This document shows positions 1 to 4,913 of a DNA stretch of 40,645 nucleotides, piece by piece. Under the pieces are notes generated by a model. It ran no database searches, was not told where the DNA came from, and saw nothing but the letters and a program-made list of their open reading frames with translations. Position 1 is the first letter of the stretch. Each line of letters begins with the position of its first letter. Both the position numbers and the translations under genes were made by a program. The DNA comes from a virus: IMG/VR virus record IMGVR_UViG_3300037493_000506, positions 1 to 40,645 of that record. One strand, given 5' to 3'.

Positions 1-258
1 GATGTAACAGGCGTAGACGGTACTTATACTGCAAGCTTATCTAACAGCGCGCAGTTTAATACTGCTAGCGTATCGCCTTTTATTCCTTACGATCAACTTA
101 CTAACGATATTGTAGTAGGATGGATTCAGCAGGAATTGGGTGTTAATGGCGTAAACTCTATTGAAGCGTGTATTCAAGGGCAGATTGATTCTCAAATCAA
201 TCCTCCTGTTGTGCCTGTGGTAACGCCATTACCCCCGGATTTCTACCCAGTACCATAA
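1..258 (+). CDS. C-terminal end of phage appendage or tail-fibre-like protein (partial)
   Basis: The reading frame is open from the first base of the window and ends at TAA 256-258, giving the last 85 residues of a gene whose start lies off the left edge. The visible part has a segment containing FIPYDQLTNDIVVGWIQQEL followed by a conserved-looking helix with SIEACIQGQI and a proline-rich end (PPVVPVVTPLPPDF). From memory this resembles a small domain (DUF7936-like) found at the C-termini of many phage structural or fibre proteins, where its job is unknown. Position directly upstream of the lysis block fits a virion appendage gene. The function assignment is tentative because most of the protein is missing. 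Confidence 0.6.
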   Translation, partial: DVTGVDGTYTASLSNSAQFNTASVSPFIPYDQLTNDIVVGWIQQELGVNGVNSIEACIQGQIDSQINPPVVPVVTPLPPDFYPVP

Positions 259-270
259 AAATAAAATCAT

Positions 271-426
271 ATGAAATCAGAACAAGCAAAACAAATCATC
301 AGCGAGGCTTTACACATTGCAATCGCTAAAGGCTGTTATGGCCTAGTAGAAGTAACCAATATCGTAAAGGCGTTGGAATACATCAATAGCCAGCCAGACG
401 TTGAGTTTGGTGAAGTAACTGAATAA
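271..426 (+). CDS. small hypothetical protein (51 aa)
   Basis: A 51-residue frame starts at ATG 271, twelve bases after the preceding stop, and ends at TAA 424-426, four bases before the next gene. It is predicted mostly helical (MKSEQAKQIISEALHIAIAK near the N-terminus), acidic at the C-terminus and without a membrane segment or signal peptide. It sits snugly in the co-directional gene series, which is the main reason to call it real. I do not recognise the family and assign no function. Confidence 0.6.
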   Translation: MKSEQAKQIISEALHIAIAKGCYGLVEVTNIVKALEYINSQPDVEFGEVTE

Positions 427-430
427 CAAA

Positions 431-712
431 ATGACGGCAGCAAAGAAAGTTCCAAATGGGGTGCCCATTAATTTTGAACAATTCAAAAAGAATCCAGTTG
501 CTGCCGTTGCTTTTTGTATGCTTGTGGCTGTTAGCTATTTGTACATGGACTTGCGCTCGGGCTATAAAGACCAGATCGAGAAAGCCAATCAAAAGATTGA
601 AGCATTGGATGTCAAGATTGACAAGTTGACGTACGCCCTTAAAAGATCTGACTCGTGCTTGGCATCTGCCATGACCGAGATTCGTATCATGCAAACAATG
701 AAAAAACTATGA
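431..712 (+). CDS. small membrane-anchored coiled-coil protein, lysis block
   Basis: This 93-residue protein has one hydrophobic segment at about residues 22-39 (NPVAAVAFCMLVAVSYLYMD region), followed by a charged heptad-like stretch at about 45-72 (KDQIEKANQKIEALDVKIDK) that should form a coiled coil. The topology of an N-terminal membrane anchor plus an extended helix is typical of phage lysis accessory proteins such as inner-membrane spanins and some holin-like proteins, but no family motif settles it. The stop codon overlaps the next start as ATGA at 709-712, indicating translational coupling. A long antisense frame over it has no supporting context. Confidence 0.65.
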   Translation: MTAAKKVPNGVPINFEQFKKNPVAAVAFCMLVAVSYLYMDLRSGYKDQIEKANQKIEALDVKIDKLTYALKRSDSCLASAMTEIRIMQTMKKL

Positions 713-1059
713 GAACGGCATTGTTAGTTTTTACCGCCCTATTTATGACGGCTTATGTGTTCACAATTGCAAACGCAAAACAAACCCCCACAATCGATGA
801 GATTGATGCGTTGCTTAGCAAGGTGTCAAAAAATGTAGAGAGTGCGGGAGAGGTCACCAAAATGGCACAGAAGATGAACGCAGAGATGGTTGAGAGTAAG
901 GTGGCTGAGAAAGAAGCGTTGAAAGAAGATGTCGCAAAGGCGCAAGCCAAGGCTACCAAGTATGCGAATACCATGATGTACATGGGCATTGATACGGCTA
1001 TGGCCGACATGGACACGGCATCTATTGAAAATATGCTACGACTAAACGGAATGAAATAA
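709..1059 (+). CDS. secreted helical protein with signal peptide, lysis block
   Basis: The start chosen is ATG 709, which overlaps the upstream stop (ATGA) and gives a clean N-terminal signal sequence, MRTALLVFTALFMTAYVFTI, with a plausible signal peptidase I site after ANA. A start farther upstream at 655 would bury this signal inside the protein. The mature part (about residues 24-116) is a long charged helix rich in Lys, Glu and Ala (KMNAEMVESKVAEKEALKED), consistent with a periplasmic coiled coil. There is no cysteine for a lipobox. The next gene starts within the stop codon (TAATG at 1057-1061). A periplasmic lysis accessory role is inferred from position and topology only. Confidence 0.65.
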   Translation: MRTALLVFTALFMTAYVFTIANAKQTPTIDEIDALLSKVSKNVESAGEVTKMAQKMNAEMVESKVAEKEALKEDVAKAQAKATKYANTMMYMGIDTAMADMDTASIENMLRLNGMK

Positions 1060-1205
1060 TGGCAACAAAAGTAAAAACCAACACCGCTTCTTCATTCAAG
1101 CAAAAGCCCAAGGTCTCTAGACCGGGTGTTGTTTCCAAGAAGAAGAGTTCTTCATTGAAGACCTCTAAGAATTACGTCAAAAAATATAAAGGCCAAGGCA
1201 AATGA
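1059..1205 (+). CDS. small lysine-rich basic protein (48 aa)
   Basis: This 48-residue frame overlaps the preceding gene by one base (TAATG) and the following gene by ATGA at 1202-1205. It is extremely basic and polar (SKKKSSSLKTSKNYVKKYKG) with no hydrophobic segment, so it is probably disordered and able to bind nucleic acid or acidic membrane surfaces. The double overlap with real neighbours is strong evidence that it is translated. Short Lys/Ser-rich proteins ending in a similar KNY-KK-KGQGK pattern are, as I recall, common in phages of Bacteroidota, but their role is not known to me. Confidence 0.65.
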   Translation: MATKVKTNTASSFKQKPKVSRPGVVSKKKSSSLKTSKNYVKKYKGQGK

Positions 1206-1438
1206 AAAAGATATTAGAAATTTTTAAGGGAGACAAAGGCGAGTTCTCAAGCAAGCGCTTTGTCGGAATCATCGGTGCCTTCGTATTGTTTGGTACCATG
1301 GCCCATAACTCTATGTCTCCGCAAGAGATAGCGCCCAGCCCAGAACTAGTGGCTGCGGTAGAGTGGGTAACCATTCTATCATTGGGCTTCACATCCATTG
1401 ACAAGTTCAGCGGAAAGAAAAGCAATGTCGAAGAGTAA
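1202..1438 (+). CDS. holin-like membrane protein
   Basis: A 78-residue protein with two hydrophobic segments, at about residues 21-38 (RFVGIIGAFVLFGTMAHNSM) and 49-66 (LVAAVEWVTILSLGFTSI), separated by a short polar loop, and charged ends. Small size, two membrane helices, a basic N-terminus (MKKILEIFKGDKGEF) and location four genes upstream of a peptidoglycan peptidase fit a class II type holin, which makes the inner-membrane lesion that releases or activates the endolysin. No holin family can be named from the sequence alone. It overlaps the upstream gene by ATGA and the downstream gene by 14 bases. Confidence 0.6.
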   Translation: MKKILEIFKGDKGEFSSKRFVGIIGAFVLFGTMAHNSMSPQEIAPSPELVAAVEWVTILSLGFTSIDKFSGKKSNVEE

Positions 1439-1727
1439 CGCGTCTATATTGCTGTTATTGCTCCTTCTATTTGGTGGTATGGTATACCTAGAGTTTGCCG
1501 TGCCAAGACAAAAGGAGTTTACGCATGGCCCTGCTATACGCATTGTCCAGAAAGAATTGGACACCTTGTACAAAATCAAACTCAAGTACAAGAAACTCCA
1601 CGACACCCAAACCATTATTGACCAAAGATATGACACGATATACCTCACTCTTACTGGTGATACTTCTTGCGGTGCCACAAAGCGCCTCCTCGCAATGCAT
1701 CGATTCCTCGACAGTTGCGGCAAGTAA
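1425..1727 (+). CDS. inner-membrane spanin-like (Rz-like) protein
   Basis: The start is taken at ATG 1425, nine codons inside the longer frame, because it places a strong signal-anchor (ASILLLLLLLFGGMVYLEFA, about residues 6-25) at the N-terminus of a 100-residue protein. The rest is a charged, helical periplasmic-type domain (RIVQKELDTLYKIKLKYKKL) ending in a short Cys-containing tail. This is the usual i-spanin layout: N-terminal membrane anchor plus periplasmic coiled coil. Its last 98 bases overlap another gene in a different frame, as in Rz/Rz1 pairs. The role, joining inner and outer membranes for the final step of lysis, is inferred from layout and context. Confidence 0.65.
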   Translation: MSKSNASILLLLLLLFGGMVYLEFAVPRQKEFTHGPAIRIVQKELDTLYKIKLKYKKLHDTQTIIDQRYDTIYLTLTGDTSCGATKRLLAMHRFLDSCGK

Positions 1728-1935
1728 TTACTACCTAATCAAAGGCGCAGAAGCCAGAGAGAACTTGGCCCTATGCATAGAGTTCCGCAAGGTGGACAGC
1801 GCTGTCATTGCTCAGCAAGACAAGATACAAACCAAGTTGCTCAATGAGTTACAAAGCAGGGACAACAAGATCCATAAACTCAAGCGGATTTGCACGGCAC
1901 TTGCTATTGGATTAATATTCTTTATTTTTGTATGA
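1630..1935 (+). CDS. exported spanin-partner candidate with C-terminal membrane segment
   Basis: The frame stays open farther upstream, but ATG 1630 gives a signal sequence (MTRYTSLLLVILLAVPQSAS) at the very start of a 101-residue protein. It begins inside the Rz-like gene in another frame (98-base overlap), the arrangement classically used by Rz1. Unlike Rz1, the residues before Cys23 (SASSQC) are not a good lipobox, and the protein ends with a hydrophobic helix (residues about 87-101, ICTALAIGLIFFIFV), preceded by a charged helix at about 62-84. It may thus be anchored at its C-terminus rather than by lipid. Spanin partner is the best guess; other membrane-linked lysis roles are possible. 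Confidence 0.6.
   Translation: MTRYTSLLLVILLAVPQSASSQCIDSSTVAASNYYLIKGAEARENLALCIEFRKVDSAVIAQQDKIQTKLLNELQSRDNKIHKLKRICTALAIGLIFFIFV
1923..1930 (+). promoter_or_regulatory. Bacteroidota-type -7 promoter box upstream of endolysin
   Basis: TATTTTTG matches TAnnTTTG, and a TTG at 1901-1903 lies 19 bases upstream, the usual spacing for a Bacteroidota -33 element. The box ends 6 bases before the endolysin ATG, so a transcript from it would have almost no leader. Confidence 0.5.
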
Positions 1936-1936
1936 T

Positions 1937-2422
1937 ATGAACCTAACTGAAAACTTCTCATTGCGTGAGTTGACCTATAGTCAAACAGCAATTAAAAACG
2001 GGATTCCAAACATCCCCAAAGATCCACAAGTGGCTGAGAACCTAAAGACCTTGTGTGAAAAAGTACTCGAACCTTTAAGAGATGGTATGAAATGCCCAAT
2101 CAAAATCAGCAGCGGCTACCGCTCACCGGAGTTGAACAAACTCATTGGTGGTGTTAAGGCCAGCCAGCACAACATTGGCGAGGCTGTCGACATTGACTTG
2201 GATAGTAAGAACGCAGAAGTGTTCTCTTACATCGTGAACAACCTTGACTTCGACCAGATTATCTGGGAGTTCGGAGACGACAAGAACCCAGATTGGGTGC
2301 ACGTGTCTTACAAAGCCCATGGCAATCGCAAGCAATTGCTGAAAGCCATCAAGGTAAAAGGCAGTACTCAGTACCAAGTATTGGACGCGGCGAAGTTCAA
2401 AAAGAAAAAAGCTGCTAAGTAA
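1937..2422 (+). CDS. endolysin, peptidase M15 (D-Ala-D-Ala carboxypeptidase-like)
   Basis: This 161-residue protein is an M15-family peptidoglycan peptidase. The zinc-site pattern is complete: SQHNIGEAVD at residues 76-85 supplies His78 and Asp85 (S-x-H-x6-D), and DWVHVSY near 119-125 supplies His122; SSGYRS (58-63) carries the conserved arginine. The size is usual for single-domain phage lysins, and there is no signal peptide, so release would need the holin-like protein upstream. ATG 1937 is preferred to the in-frame TTG at 1928, since that codon overlaps a promoter-like box and the preceding gene. A Lys-rich tail (AKFKKKKAAK) may aid envelope binding. A strong terminator follows the gene. 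Confidence 0.9.
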   Translation: MNLTENFSLRELTYSQTAIKNGIPNIPKDPQVAENLKTLCEKVLEPLRDGMKCPIKISSGYRSPELNKLIGGVKASQHNIGEAVDIDLDSKNAEVFSYIVNNLDFDQIIWEFGDDKNPDWVHVSYKAHGNRKQLLKAIKVKGSTQYQVLDAAKFKKKKAAK

Positions 2423-2430
2423 TCATAACC

Positions 2431-2463
2431 ATCCCCCTCTAATCAAGGGGGATTTTTGTTTTT
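2431..2463 (+). terminator. intrinsic terminator closing the lysis block
   Basis: ATCCCCCT (2431-2438) pairs perfectly with AGGGGGAT (2446-2453) around a 7-base loop and runs into a T-rich tract (TTTTGTTTTT). It lies 9 bases after the endolysin stop and before a new promoter-like box. Confidence 0.9.
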
Positions 2464-2473
2464 AAAAAAGGCA

Positions 2474-2481
2474 TATATTTG
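2474..2481 (+). promoter_or_regulatory. -7 promoter box upstream of 76-aa gene
   Basis: TATATTTG matches TAnnTTTG and lies directly after the terminator and 5 bases before ATG 2487. No well-spaced TTG was found at -33. Position after a terminator makes a promoter function likely, since the next operon must be started here or fed by read-through. Confidence 0.55.
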
Positions 2482-2486
2482 TGCTA

Positions 2487-2717
2487 ATGAAATTAACTCA
2501 AGAGCAGTTGGAGACAATCCAACAAATGAACACAGAGTACACGCGTTTGAGAATGAGCATTGCTGATTTTGAAATGAACAAGTACGCTGCATTAAATGCA
2601 ATGGAAGCCTTGCGTGAGAAGTTCTCCAATCACGAAAGACTTTTGATCGATCTCTACGGAGAAGACGCGGTCATAAACATGAAGACAGGAGAGATAACAA
2701 AGAAGGAAAAAGAATAA
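2487..2717 (+). CDS. small helical phage protein of unknown function
   Basis: A 76-residue protein starting at ATG 2487; the GTG at 2481 overlaps the promoter-like box and is less likely. It is almost entirely amphipathic helix (EQLETIQQMNTEYTRLRMSI) with a short turn and a conserved-looking ending INMKTGEITKKEKE. Small prefoldin-like helical proteins ending in a similar N-x-x-TGE-I/V-T motif are, from memory, frequent next to structural genes in aquatic and Bacteroidota phages, without known function. It opens a new transcription unit after the lysis terminator and is followed after 4 bases by a virion-type gene. Confidence 0.7.
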   Translation: MKLTQEQLETIQQMNTEYTRLRMSIADFEMNKYAALNAMEALREKFSNHERLLIDLYGEDAVINMKTGEITKKEKE

Positions 2718-2721
2718 CAAA

Positions 2722-3324
2722 ATGAAAATTTCACAGTACGCCAACGCCACACCTCTTGGGGTATCTAGCAAGTTGATAGGAACCAACGTTTCTGCCAGCG
2801 ACGAAACCGCTAACTTTCTAATCTCTGACGTATTGGGATTGGGTGATGCATATTTCGCACCGAATGATTACGGTTCGTTCTTTGATTCAACCACTCAGAA
2901 TGTGACTTCGGGTCAGATAGCGGCTATGAAATATGCCACGACTGTGAATTCAAACAATGTGTCTATTGGTTTAGATGGTTCTTCTAATCCAACAGAGATT
3001 ACTTTCACAAATGCCGGTGTCTACAACATCCAGTTCTCTGCTCAAATTTACAGAGCCTCTGGCGGATCCGACAAGAAGGTTAGCATTTGGTTGAGGGTAA
3101 ATGGTGTGGATGTGCCTAATAGCGCAACCCACATTACCTTGAAAGCAAACGCAAACTACGCTGTTGCTTCTTGGAATTTCTTCCAACAAGTAACCAACGG
3201 GCAATACGCTGAAATTATGTGGAGCCAAGACGATACAATCTCTTTGCTTGCAGAAGTAGCAGATGTGGTATTACCACACCCTGCTGTTCCTTCAGTAATC
3301 TTAACTGTCAACAGGGTTTATTAA
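2722..3324 (+). CDS. virion protein with C1q/TNF-like jelly-roll domain
   Basis: This 200-residue protein has an N-terminal part (about 1-60) typical of small virion proteins and a C-terminal beta-sandwich (about 65-200). The C-terminal half shows the pattern of C1q/TNF-like phage domains: NAGVYNIQFSAQIYRASGG, then KVSIWLRVNGVDVPNSATHI, then a Trp-Asn-Phe strand, GQYAEIMWS and a final PSVILTVNRVY strand. Such trimeric jelly rolls commonly form tips or bases of fibres and capsid decorations. Which particle structure it belongs to cannot be told here. It sits between two small unknown genes, in a block separated from the main tail module. Confidence 0.7.
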   Translation: MKISQYANATPLGVSSKLIGTNVSASDETANFLISDVLGLGDAYFAPNDYGSFFDSTTQNVTSGQIAAMKYATTVNSNNVSIGLDGSSNPTEITFTNAGVYNIQFSAQIYRASGGSDKKVSIWLRVNGVDVPNSATHITLKANANYAVASWNFFQQVTNGQYAEIMWSQDDTISLLAEVADVVLPHPAVPSVILTVNRVY

Positions 3325-3365
3325 CTCTGTTGGCGGTAATTAAATTTAATCTAATCAAATGAAAT

Positions 3366-3593
3366 ATGGACATCAGGAAAATAGCGATTGGTCCGGACTA
3401 CAAGGGGGGTGCGATGCATTACATCGTTGGGCAAAAGGTTCTCAACGACACAAATGAAATACACCTAATCAAGTACGACGAGCGCCGACAATCAATTAAG
3501 ATTTATATCATCAACCCCAAGAATGAGGTGGTGCTGTGGAAAGAATTCTCTTCCACCATTCCTGTATCCATAGAATACAACATTAACTATTGA
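3366..3593 (+). CDS. small conserved-looking phage protein (75 aa)
   Basis: A 75-residue protein, mostly beta, with MDIRKIAIGPDYKGGAMHYI at the N-terminus and a run of alternating strands (SIKIYIINPKNEVVLWKEF). The ATG at 3366 is used; another ATG at 3359 opens only a 32-codon frame. The leader contains AATCTAATCAAAT, a sequence that recurs before the scaffold gene at 9619. The stop overlaps the next start (TGATG, 3591-3595). I recall similar small proteins near the terminase genes of Bacteroidota phages but know no function. Confidence 0.65.
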   Translation: MDIRKIAIGPDYKGGAMHYIVGQKVLNDTNEIHLIKYDERRQSIKIYIINPKNEVVLWKEFSSTIPVSIEYNINY

Positions 3594-4156
3594 TGCAGTC
3601 ACCATTCTATTTTATCGCTAGACCGGTCAAGGGAAAGCGATACAACAATACCAAAGAGATAGCGGGTATAGATTTAATCATAAGCACATCGGAGGAGGAC
3701 CACAAGTTTTCTAACCGGCAGGCAGAGGTGGTTGAAGTACCTAGGGGATACCGAGGCCCCATCGTCCCCGGGGATACTTTACTAGTACACCATAATGTTT
3801 TCAAATTCTACAACGACATGCGGGGAAACCGCAAGAGTGGGAAAAGTTTCTTTCGTGAAGATTTATTTTTCATCGAACTTGACCAGTTTTTCTTATTCAG
3901 ACACGCAGATGTATGGCATGCATACGACAGATATTGTTTCGTCAAACCCATACCTGCAAAGCACACTCACATATTCAAGCCGTTCAAAGACGAGCCGTTG
4001 ATGGGGCAGATGTGGTACCCAAATGAGTACCTACTCAGTAAGGGCGTCAACAAAGGAGACATTGTTTGCTTCCAACCGGAAAGCGAATACGAATTCGAAG
4101 TAGACGGAGAAAGACTTTATAGGATATTCGACCATCAGATAACGATAAAATTATGA
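3593..4156 (+). CDS. possible GroES/cpn10-fold phage protein
   Basis: This 187-residue protein starts at ATG 3593, overlapping the previous stop by one base, and overlaps the next start by ATGA. Residues about 44-70 carry AEVVEVP then GPIVPGDTLLVHHNVF, which resembles the region after the mobile loop in cpn10 proteins (a V-x-x-GD-x-V/L-h pattern). The N-terminal residues FYFIARPVKG could be a matching first strand. Phage GroES-like proteins assist folding of the capsid protein, and position upstream of the head genes is compatible. The match is weak and there is an extra domain after residue 85, so the fold is a suggestion only. Confidence 0.4.
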   Translation: MQSPFYFIARPVKGKRYNNTKEIAGIDLIISTSEEDHKFSNRQAEVVEVPRGYRGPIVPGDTLLVHHNVFKFYNDMRGNRKSGKSFFREDLFFIELDQFFLFRHADVWHAYDRYCFVKPIPAKHTHIFKPFKDEPLMGQMWYPNEYLLSKGVNKGDIVCFQPESEYEFEVDGERLYRIFDHQITIKL

Positions 4157-4632
4157 ACTTTATAGTATTAGACAATGTATTGATTGATCCCGATAGGTAT
4201 GTGAAGGACGTTCACCAGCGGGGATTTGTAGACGTAAACGATGGAGAGAAGACATTCAAGAACATTCAACCTCGTCCTAGCCACGATATGTTCGCGCGGA
4301 TAGTGATGGCATATCTAGGCCCCGACTATGACGTGACATTTAATTTTGTACGCAAATCACCCGAAGGGCAAGACGAGCCCAACTTCATCCACAAGGATGA
4401 CATGATGGGCGATGTCACCGCCATCCTTTATCTAAACAAGAACCATCCGCAGGATGATGGCACTACCATATACGACGAAGACGGGAATAAGTCATGTGTG
4501 TTCTACTCCAAGTACAACCGTATGGTTATATTTGATTCAGAACTCGCACACTCTAGAAACATATTCGAGAACTTCGGCAAAGACGAAGGAGCAAGGCTAG
4601 TGCAAGTGGTGTTCTTGAAAGGGAGGGTATAA
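4153..4632 (+). CDS. 2OG-Fe(II) oxygenase-like protein (DUF6445-like)
   Basis: A 159-residue protein with the key features of a small 2-oxoglutarate/Fe(II) dioxygenase double-stranded beta helix: FIHKDD at residues 79-83 gives the HxD pair (His80, Asp82), DVTAILYLN is the following strand, and FDSELAHSRNIF gives a distal His133, with Arg148 (ARLVQVVFL) placed to bind 2-oxoglutarate. Family members hydroxylate protein side chains or other small groups; the DUF6445 relatives are uncharacterised. The substrate is unknown. Overlapping starts and stops on both sides (ATGA upstream, TAATG downstream) place it in one translational chain with the TerS candidate and TerL, which suggests late expression. 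Confidence 0.65.
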   Translation: MNFIVLDNVLIDPDRYVKDVHQRGFVDVNDGEKTFKNIQPRPSHDMFARIVMAYLGPDYDVTFNFVRKSPEGQDEPNFIHKDDMMGDVTAILYLNKNHPQDDGTTIYDEDGNKSCVFYSKYNRMVIFDSELAHSRNIFENFGKDEGARLVQVVFLKGRV

Positions 4633-4913
4633 TGGACAACGATGAAATCAAACTAAGAATCATTAAGGCTGGCTACGCCGCTGTCGACAAGTTAATTATG
4701 GTCGCGGAGGAGGACATCATTAAGCCGGGCGAAGATGACGATCTGTCTGCCGATAAGTTAAAGAACGCGGCAGCAACCAAGAAGTTGGCTATATTTGATG
4801 CATTCGATATTCTGAACCGGATCACTACAGAGAAAGAGAATATAGACATGGCCAATAACGGCCCTAAAAAATCAGATTCTAAACGTGGCTTTGCAGAGAG
4901 ACGATCAAAATAG
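4632..4913 (+). CDS. terminase small subunit candidate
   Basis: A 93-residue helical protein directly before the large terminase. It has an acidic central segment (KPGEDDDLSADKLKNAAATK) followed by a helix (KLAIFDAFDILNRITTEKEN) and a basic tail (RGFAERRSK). Small terminase subunits bind packaging-initiation DNA and hand it to TerL; they are usually short, helical and encoded immediately upstream, as here. I recall this LSADKLKNAA-type motif in proteins beside TerL in other phages of this kind. No helix-turn-helix is obvious, so TerS is inferred from position. The final 29 bases overlap TerL. Confidence 0.5.
   Translation: MDNDEIKLRIIKAGYAAVDKLIMVAEEDIIKPGEDDDLSADKLKNAAATKKLAIFDAFDILNRITTEKENIDMANNGPKKSDSKRGFAERRSK

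Noticed and set aside
3359-3457. A 32-codon frame from ATG 3359
   Set aside because: It overlaps the better-supported 75-residue frame from 3366, and its product has no recognisable features.
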